Assembly (NCBI GenBank): GCA_001873995.1
Contig: MNVR01000021.1
Coordinates: 27,922 to 91,921, forward strand
DNA length: 64,000 bases
Reading direction: 5' to 3'
Origin: Candidatus Phelpsiimicrobium noxiivivens
Lineage (GTDB): Bacteria; Omnitrophota; Gorgyraeia; Velamenicoccales; Velamenicoccaceae
The notes below the pieces were generated by a model, which saw nothing but the letters and a program-made list of their open reading frames with translations, did no database searches and was not told the DNA's origin. The position numbers were made by a program, and so were the translations under genes. Shown one piece after another: positions 59,153-64,000 of this stretch (the first letter of the stretch is position 1; every line of letters starts with the position of its first letter).

Positions 59153-60697
59153 ATGGAAAAACTCATAATTTTTGACACAACACTGCGCGACGGGGAACAG
59201 GCCCCGGGCGCGACTATGAACGAACGGGAAAAACTTGAGGTAGCCCGTCAACTGGTCGCGCTGGGTGTGGATGTCATTGAAGCTGGTTTTCCTATTTCAT
59301 CAAAAGGGGATTTTAACGCAGTTAAGCGTATCGCTTCCAGCGTCAAGGGCGCTATTATTTGCGCCTTGAGCCGCGCTATGACAAAAGATATAGACGCTGC
59401 GTATCAGGCGACAAGATCGGCCAAGGGCGGGTCGCGCATCCATGTTTTTCTGGCGACCTCTAAGATCCATATGCAGTATAAGCTTAAAAAAGCCGAAGAT
59501 GAGATCCTGCGTTTAGCCGTGGACGCGGTCAAGTATGCCAAAAAATATACGAAGGACATTGAGTTCTCTCCGGAAGATGCTTCAAGGACTGAGCCTGAAT
59601 TCTTATTTAAGGTAGTAAGCGCAGTTATTGCCGCGGGTGCCACCACGGTAAATATTCCGGATACCGTAGGTTACGCGTATCCTGCTGAGTATGGCGCTCT
59701 TATCAGGGCTATCCGGGAAAACGTGGATAATATAAACAACGCGGTTATCTCTGTCCACTGCCATAATGACCTGGGGTTGGCTGTGGCAAATTCTTTGGAA
59801 GCTGTAAGGAACGGCGCCCGCCAGGTAGAGTGCACTATTAACGGTATAGGCGAGCGGGCCGGCAACGCGTCTCTTGAAGAAATAGTAATGGCTATAAGGA
59901 CTCGCCGTGACGTTTATCCCAACGCGGATACGAATATCAATAGCAAAGAGATATATAAAGCGTCCAGGCTTGTTTCAAAGTTGACCGGTTTTGTTGTAGC
60001 GCCGAATAAGGCTATTGTTGGTTTGAATGCCTTCCGGCACGAATCCGGCATACATCAGGACGGCGTTATTAAGAAGGCTCAGACTTATGAGATCATATCT
60101 CCGGCCGACGTAGGTTTTATAGGCACAGGATTGGTATTAGGTAAGCATTCCGGCCGCCACGCTTTAGAGAGGCGCTTGTCTGAGATGGGTATAACACTTT
60201 CTGAAAAAGAATTGGCCGCCGCCTTTGAAAAGTTTAAAAATCTCGCTGATAAGAAGAAGACCATATATGAAGAAGACTTAGTTTCTCTTGTTGAGAATGA
60301 AATAAATAAACCGCTTGAGATCTGGCAGTTTGAAAGCGTTTCTTACGCGAGCGGCACTAATGTGACGCCAAGCGCGACTGCGCGCCTAAGGTCTAAAGGT
60401 AAGGCTTTTAGCAGTTTCTCAAAAGGCGACGGCCCGGTGGATGCCTGTTATAAGGCTATTGAAAAGATAACCAAGATAAAGACAAAACTTTTAGATTATA
60501 GGATAGAGGCCGTGACTTCAGGCAAGGACGCGCTTGGCGAAGTAAGCGTCAAGGTAGCGTCCGGTAAAAAAGCAACTACTGGCCGTGGTTCCAGCACTGA
60601 TATAATTGAAGCTTCTGCAAAGGCGTTCGTAAACGCAGTCAATAAGCTTGCCTTAAATACTGGAAATCCTGCTGCTGCAGGAAAACCCCAACTCTAA
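59153..60697 (+). CDS. leuA: 2-isopropylmalate synthase
   Basis: A 514-residue LeuA: D-T-T-L-R-D-G-E-Q-A-P-G at residue 8, H-C-H-N-D-L-G near 203 and a C-terminal regulatory (LeuA dimer) domain with D-Y-R-I-E-A-V-T-S-G around 445. It starts leucine synthesis. Citramalate synthase is a related alternative, but placement after ilvC and the length fit LeuA. The gap 59080-59152 has short GAGTAAA-type repeats only. Confidence 0.92.
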   Translation: MEKLIIFDTTLRDGEQAPGATMNEREKLEVARQLVALGVDVIEAGFPISSKGDFNAVKRIASSVKGAIICALSRAMTKDIDAAYQATRSAKGGSRIHVFLATSKIHMQYKLKKAEDEILRLAVDAVKYAKKYTKDIEFSPEDASRTEPEFLFKVVSAVIAAGATTVNIPDTVGYAYPAEYGALIRAIRENVDNINNAVISVHCHNDLGLAVANSLEAVRNGARQVECTINGIGERAGNASLEEIVMAIRTRRDVYPNADTNINSKEIYKASRLVSKLTGFVVAPNKAIVGLNAFRHESGIHQDGVIKKAQTYEIISPADVGFIGTGLVLGKHSGRHALERRLSEMGITLSEKELAAAFEKFKNLADKKKTIYEEDLVSLVENEINKPLEIWQFESVSYASGTNVTPSATARLRSKGKAFSSFSKGDGPVDACYKAIEKITKIKTKLLDYRIEAVTSGKDALGEVSVKVASGKKATTGRGSSTDIIEASAKAFVNAVNKLALNTGNPAAAGKPQL

Positions 60698-60701
60698 AAA
60701 A

Positions 60702-61556
60702 ATGAATACCGGAGCCAGAGAACTGTATGGTTTAATAGGTTACCCTGTTAAACACAGCTATTCTCCTTATATGCATAACGCGGCTTTTGAGTTTTTGAAG
60801 ATGAATGCTGAATACAGGCTTTTTGAAGTTTCACTCGAGAAACTGGATGAGTTTTTTAAAAAGACAATAGTTGAAGAGAAGATCAGGGGATTCAATGTTA
60901 CCATTCCGCACAAAGTTGCAACGGTGCCTTATTTGAACGCTAGTATCTCTCAAAGCGTGCGGATGAATCAGGCTGTTAATACAGTTCGTGTTGAGACTGA
61001 TGGGACTATGAGCGGCTGTAATTCGGACGGTATGGGTTTCAGCCTGGATTTAAAAGAGCGCGGTTTTGACGCCGCTGGAAAAAAGGTATCCTTGATAGGC
61101 GCTGGCGGCGGGGCAAAAGCGGTCGCAACATCTATCGCGGTCAAACACCCCGCGAAACTTTTGATATTTGACCTTGATACGGCAAAGGCGCGGGCCCTTT
61201 GTGATATTATAAAAAATTTTTTTCCTAGTGTTTCCGTGGAAGTAGCTGTTACTGTGGAAATGCTTAAAATCTATCAGGCGGATCTATTGATCAATGCTAC
61301 CCCGGTAGGCATGAGAGAATCTGATCCGTTGGCCATCAAAAAAGAATGGCTCAGCGGCGACATTTTTGTTTATGACTTGATTTATAATCCGGCTGAGACT
61401 AAATTATTAAAAGCCGCTAAAGACGCGGGATGTCATACTGCTAATGGGTTGGGCATGCTCTTATATCAGGGGTGCCTGGCGTTTGAATATTGGACAGGGA
61501 GAAAGGCGCCGGTAGATGTGATGCGAAAAGCGCTTTTAGAAAGGTTGCATGGTTGA
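60702..61556 (+). CDS. aroE: Shikimate dehydrogenase
   Basis: A 284-residue AroE with G-Y-P-V-K-H-S-Y-S-P near residue 12, N-V-T-I-P-H-K around 68 and the NADP-binding G-A-G-G-G-A-K-A near 131. It starts 4 nt after leuA and overlaps the prepilin peptidase gene by 8 nt. Confidence 0.94.
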   Translation: MNTGARELYGLIGYPVKHSYSPYMHNAAFEFLKMNAEYRLFEVSLEKLDEFFKKTIVEEKIRGFNVTIPHKVATVPYLNASISQSVRMNQAVNTVRVETDGTMSGCNSDGMGFSLDLKERGFDAAGKKVSLIGAGGGAKAVATSIAVKHPAKLLIFDLDTAKARALCDIIKNFFPSVSVEVAVTVEMLKIYQADLLINATPVGMRESDPLAIKKEWLSGDIFVYDLIYNPAETKLLKAAKDAGCHTANGLGMLLYQGCLAFEYWTGRKAPVDVMRKALLERLHG

Positions 61557-62334
61557 GGTTGTAATTGCTATTTTTGTCTTCCTGATAGGCATAAGCATAG
61601 GCAGTTTTTTGAACGTTTGCATTTATCGGATGGGTAAGGAGGAGTCTGTTGTCAGGCCTGCCTCTCATTGCCCCAAATGCAAGAAGCCTATACGCCCCAA
61701 AGATAATATCCCTCTTTTGAGTTATTTGTTATTGCGCGGACGTTGCCGCGATTGCGGCGCTAAAATATCTTTTCGTTATTTTTTTGTTGAGTTGTTGACC
61801 GGTGTTATTTTTTTGGTGATGTATCGTAGTTTTGGCTTAACACCTTTATTTTTTATCTATAGCGCGTTTATCTGCGGATTGATAGTCGCGACTTTTGTTG
61901 ATTTTGATTTTCGTATTATTCCCGACGAGATAAGCTTAGGCGGTATCGCGGCCGGGCTAGTGGTAAGTTTTATTTACCCTGTGCTTCATCATGCGCCGAT
62001 ACACGTTCTTGGTTTGCGTGAGTCTTTTTTTGGTGTTATTGTCGGCGGCGGTGTTTTGTGGCTTTTGGGTGTGTTTGGGGATCTTATTTTTAAGAAAGAA
62101 TCCATGGGCGGCGGAGACGTAAAGTTATTAGCTATGATTGGCGCTTTTTTAGGATGGAAAATAGCCCTTTTGAGCCTGCCGCTTGCTTCTCTTATCGGAG
62201 CTGTCGTAGGTATTATTATCAAGATTAGGACCAAAGAGAGCGTTATTGCTTTTGGGCCTTATTTATCCATGGGCGCCATTATTGGTATTTTTTGGGCGGG
62301 TGATATATTTAACTTTTTCTTCTGTATACCGTAA
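61549..62334 (+). CDS. pilD: Prepilin peptidase (type IV leader peptidase)
   Basis: A 261-residue membrane aspartyl protease and methyltransferase. The zinc tetracysteine pair C-P-K-C and C-R-D-C is in the cytoplasmic loop (about residues 43-70), and the catalytic aspartates are in D-F-D-x-R-I-I-P-D near 123 and G-G-G-D-V-K-L-L near 186. It processes type IV pilins and type II pseudopilins, so the organism should make such a system. Its placement between aro genes is unrelated to its function. Confidence 0.93.
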   Translation: MVEVVIAIFVFLIGISIGSFLNVCIYRMGKEESVVRPASHCPKCKKPIRPKDNIPLLSYLLLRGRCRDCGAKISFRYFFVELLTGVIFLVMYRSFGLTPLFFIYSAFICGLIVATFVDFDFRIIPDEISLGGIAAGLVVSFIYPVLHHAPIHVLGLRESFFGVIVGGGVLWLLGVFGDLIFKKESMGGGDVKLLAMIGAFLGWKIALLSLPLASLIGAVVGIIIKIRTKESVIAFGPYLSMGAIIGIFWAGDIFNFFFCIP

Positions 62335-62340
62335 TAAATA

Positions 62341-62440
62341 CACCTGGCCCTTATAAGGAATTGGGCCCTTCCTTTATGAGGAATTAGGAATGTCCATTTT
62401 TTCTGGATTGGGCCAGTGTTGCGTTTTCTACGCAAGGAGG
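62341..62440 (+). promoter_or_regulatory. Family A leader element of aroC (expanded loop)
   Basis: CACCTGGCCC (62341-62350) pairs with GGGCCAGTGT (62410-62419). The enlarged loop contains a second GGGCCC (62363-62368) and repeated GAATT strings, as if a copy was duplicated within it. Hairpin 2: TTGCGT (62419-62424) with ACGCAA (62430-62435). AAGGAGG (62434-62440) is 4 nt before the ATG. Confidence 0.78.
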
Positions 62441-62444
62441 TTCT

Positions 62445-63482
62445 ATGTTGAGATATTTGACCGCAGGTGAATCTCACGGCCGTTGTATGCTCGCTATACT
62501 TGAAGGTATGCCAGCCGGCTTAAAAGTGGATCTGAAGATCATGAATATTGAGGTCCGCAGGCGGCAGTTGGGTTACGGCCGGGGAGACCGCATGAAGATA
62601 GAGGCTGATACCATTGAGGTGCTCTCTGGTGTCAAAAATGGGCTTACTTTGGGCAGCCCAATAACCCTTTATGTAAAGAATAATGATTTTCGTATTGATG
62701 AGCTTATTCCATTGGCTAACCCAAGGCCGGGACACGCGGATCTGGCAGGCTGCCTTAAATATGGGCACACTGATATTCGCAATGTCCTTGAGCGCGCATC
62801 TGCGCGAGAGACCGTATCGCGGGTGGCTATTGGTTCGGTATGCAAACTTTTTTTAAAAGAATTTGGCGTCATGGTTACAAGCGAATGCCTTATGATCGGC
62901 GGCGAGAAGAATAAAGAGAAGATGGAAAAAAAGATAGACTATGCTAGAAAGAATCTTGATACTGTCGGTGGCGCGTTCAGTGTGGTTGCCGAGGGTGTTT
63001 GCCCGGGCCTGGGAAGTTATGCCGCGTCAGACCGAAGGCTTAATGGCCGGCTGGCTGGGGCGCTTTCGTCTATTCCCGCTATTAAAGCAATTGAATTTGG
63101 ATTAGGCACGGGTTTCGCATACGAGCTTGGTTCCCGCGTGCATGACGCTATTTTTTATTCAAAGGAAAAGGGTTTTTTCAGAAAAACTAATCGTTGCGGC
63201 GGCATAGAGGGCGGGATGAGCACAGGCGAACCTATTGAGATCCGGTGCACTATGAAGCCTATTTCTACACTTGGTAAACCTTTGGATTCTGTTGATATAA
63301 TAACGAAAAAGCCCGTGAAAGCGGCTGTGGAGAGGTATGATACCTGCGCTGTGGCGGCGGCAGGCGTTGTGGCTGAGTCCGTTGTTGCTTATGAGTTGGT
63401 TTTTGCTATGCTTGAGAAATTTGGAGGCGATAGCATAAACGAGGTCAAAAGGAACTACAAGGCCTATAAAAGAACACTTTAA
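62445..63482 (+). CDS. aroC: Chorismate synthase
   Basis: A 345-residue AroC with G-E-S-H-G near residue 8, the G-H-A-D-L segment around 95, E-R-A-S-A-R-E-T near 115 and G-G-x-E-G-G-M-S-x-G around 250. It makes chorismate, the last shared step of aromatic synthesis, with FMNH2. A terminator follows 21 nt after the stop. Confidence 0.95.
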   Translation: MLRYLTAGESHGRCMLAILEGMPAGLKVDLKIMNIEVRRRQLGYGRGDRMKIEADTIEVLSGVKNGLTLGSPITLYVKNNDFRIDELIPLANPRPGHADLAGCLKYGHTDIRNVLERASARETVSRVAIGSVCKLFLKEFGVMVTSECLMIGGEKNKEKMEKKIDYARKNLDTVGGAFSVVAEGVCPGLGSYAASDRRLNGRLAGALSSIPAIKAIEFGLGTGFAYELGSRVHDAIFYSKEKGFFRKTNRCGGIEGGMSTGEPIEIRCTMKPISTLGKPLDSVDIITKKPVKAAVERYDTCAVAAAGVVAESVVAYELVFAMLEKFGGDSINEVKRNYKAYKRTL

Positions 63483-63503
63483 TCTTGTATTGGTAAGGTA
63501 ATA

Positions 63504-63538
63504 AAGCTCTGGCAGAATAGTTATTGCCAGAGTTTTTT
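63504..63538 (+). terminator. Rho-independent terminator of aroC
   Basis: CTCTGGCA (63507-63514) pairs with TGCCAGAG (63525-63532), followed by six T. AA before the stem extends pairing with the T-run. Confidence 0.92.
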
Positions 63539-63646
63539 GTTGAACATATTCTTAGTACGGTTTCTTGTTGCCGGTTATGGGGTTGCCAACGAGATCGCCC
63601 TTGCCCACGAGTTTAAGTCTAGCAGGCTATATGAATGAACGGAGAC

Positions 63647-63834
63647 TGGCCTGGTTTGTCTTGCGCAAAAGCGTTCGCCTTGTCCCTGCGTGTCAAGGCT
63701 CTCTCTGGTTCCGGCCTCGCTCCCCCGCCTTTGGCGGGGATCATGCCCGCCTGCCTATCGGCAGGCAGGCCTGCTTGCCGGCAGGCAGGCTCGGCCTCCA
63801 CAAGTTTTGCTTCAAGCCAAACCAGGCCAGTCTT
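63647..63834. repeat. Foldback element related to the one at 36.4 kb
   Basis: AGACTGGCCTGGTTTG on the left faces CAAACCAGGCCAGTCT on the right. 63667-63721 matches 36503-36557 with two mismatches, and the CACAAGTTTT segment before the right arm is shared. The core contains CCTGCC/GGCAGG palindromes. No coding frame is supported. Confidence 0.72.
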
Positions 63835-64000
63835 CATCTGGATCTGCCCGCTTGCCGCTCCTATCATTTTACTCGCTTCGGTAAATATTCGCAGCGCGGG
63901 TCCCTGCCGCAGACGGTATTTTTTGCCGTTTGCTACGGTTTACGCTTCGGGTGTTACGCTCCATAGAAGTATGTCGCTACACCCTTATCGTAAATCCTTG
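63835..64000. other. Non-coding repeat-rich end of the window
   Basis: CGGTAAATATTCGCAGCGCG with the following CCCTGCCGCAGACGGTATTTT resembles 36428-36470, so this is part of the same dispersed repeat family, in rearranged order. I see no gene here; the flanking 63541-63646 is also non-coding. Confidence 0.5.

Noticed and set aside
63565..63966. 133-residue and overlapping opposite-strand frames at the window end
   Set aside because: They translate the foldback repeat and its palindromes; composition is Cys/Arg/Gln-rich and unlike any neighbour.

Overview
The window looks like part of the chromosome of an uncultivated, anaerobic, diderm bacterium. The best fit is a Candidatus Omnitrophota (OP3)-type lineage; this is inferred from gene content, not from a search. 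It has a lipid A and outer-membrane assembly cluster (bamA, skp, lpxD, an lpxC-fabZ fusion, lpxA, lpxI, lpxB, an msbA-like exporter). It also has a four-subunit ferredoxin-dependent pyruvate oxidoreductase, the oxygen-defence proteins of strict anaerobes (rubredoxin, flavodiiron protein, diiron ferritin-like protein, ferredoxin), and a Firmicutes-like order ispE-spoVG-glmU-prs-rplY-pth followed by rpsF-ssb-rpsR-rplI-dnaB. Nearly all of the window is protein-coding and most genes lie on the + strand. No phage, transposase, CRISPR array or rRNA was seen.

Layout: 0-3 kb, thiol-redox membrane proteins, a Fur/PerR regulator with a clear promoter and operator, and pncB. 3-9.6 kb, porCDAB, rubredoxin, a membrane protein, the flavodiiron protein, a ferritin-like protein and ferredoxin. 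9.7-13.2 kb, a truncated AmrS-like radical SAM gene, a PpiD/SurA-like foldase (minus strand), hisG and a 33-residue mS38-like protein. 13.4-24.3 kb, split transketolase, ispE, an unusual spoVG, tRNA-Gln, a nucleotidyltransferase cassette, glmU-prs-rplY-pth and the rpsF-dnaB block. 24.4-31.3 kb, outer-membrane and lipid A biosynthesis. 31.5-36.4 kb, a lone CBM48 protein, a radical SAM protein, tRNA-Arg, two receiver proteins flanking two envelope proteins, tRNA-Lys and an iron-sulfur protein. 36.8-40.9 kb, lpxB, a Gfo/Idh oxidoreductase and an msbA-like ABC exporter. 40.9-44.1 kb, rpsB-tsf-pyrH-frr and three tRNAs. 44.2-48.7 kb, a PTS phosphorelay without a sugar transporter, with a YvcK-like protein and a sugar nucleotidyltransferase. 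48.8-53.9 kb, metK, ahcY, pfkA and a class II aldolase. 54-63.5 kb, branched-chain amino acid genes (ilvD, ilvB, ilvN, ilvC, leuA), aroE, pilD and aroC. The last 0.5 kb is repeat-rich and non-coding.

The most notable signal is not a protein. Two families of structured elements sit directly upstream of start codons, with the Shine-Dalgarno sequence attached to their 3' end. Family A is two tandem hairpins and occurs before porD, the ferritin-like gene, rplY, rplI, skp, the 33.5-kb gene and aroC, with an extra copy buried in a family B element. Family B is a multi-stem domain of about 110 nt plus a last hairpin touching the Shine-Dalgarno sequence; it occurs before the ferritin-like gene, ferredoxin, the CBM48 gene, metK, pfkA, the aldolase gene, ilvD and ilvC, with remnants before rpsR and perhaps the mS38-like gene. 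Copies differ in sequence but keep pairing through compensatory changes. Family A copies are nested inside one another and inside family B, and elements supply the stop codons of porC, fprA and perhaps ssb. They look like dispersed, possibly mobile, RNA leader modules adopted as 5' UTRs. Other non-coding signals are four near-leaderless promoters, two tRNAs whose 3' ends are duplicated downstream, and three foldback repeats.
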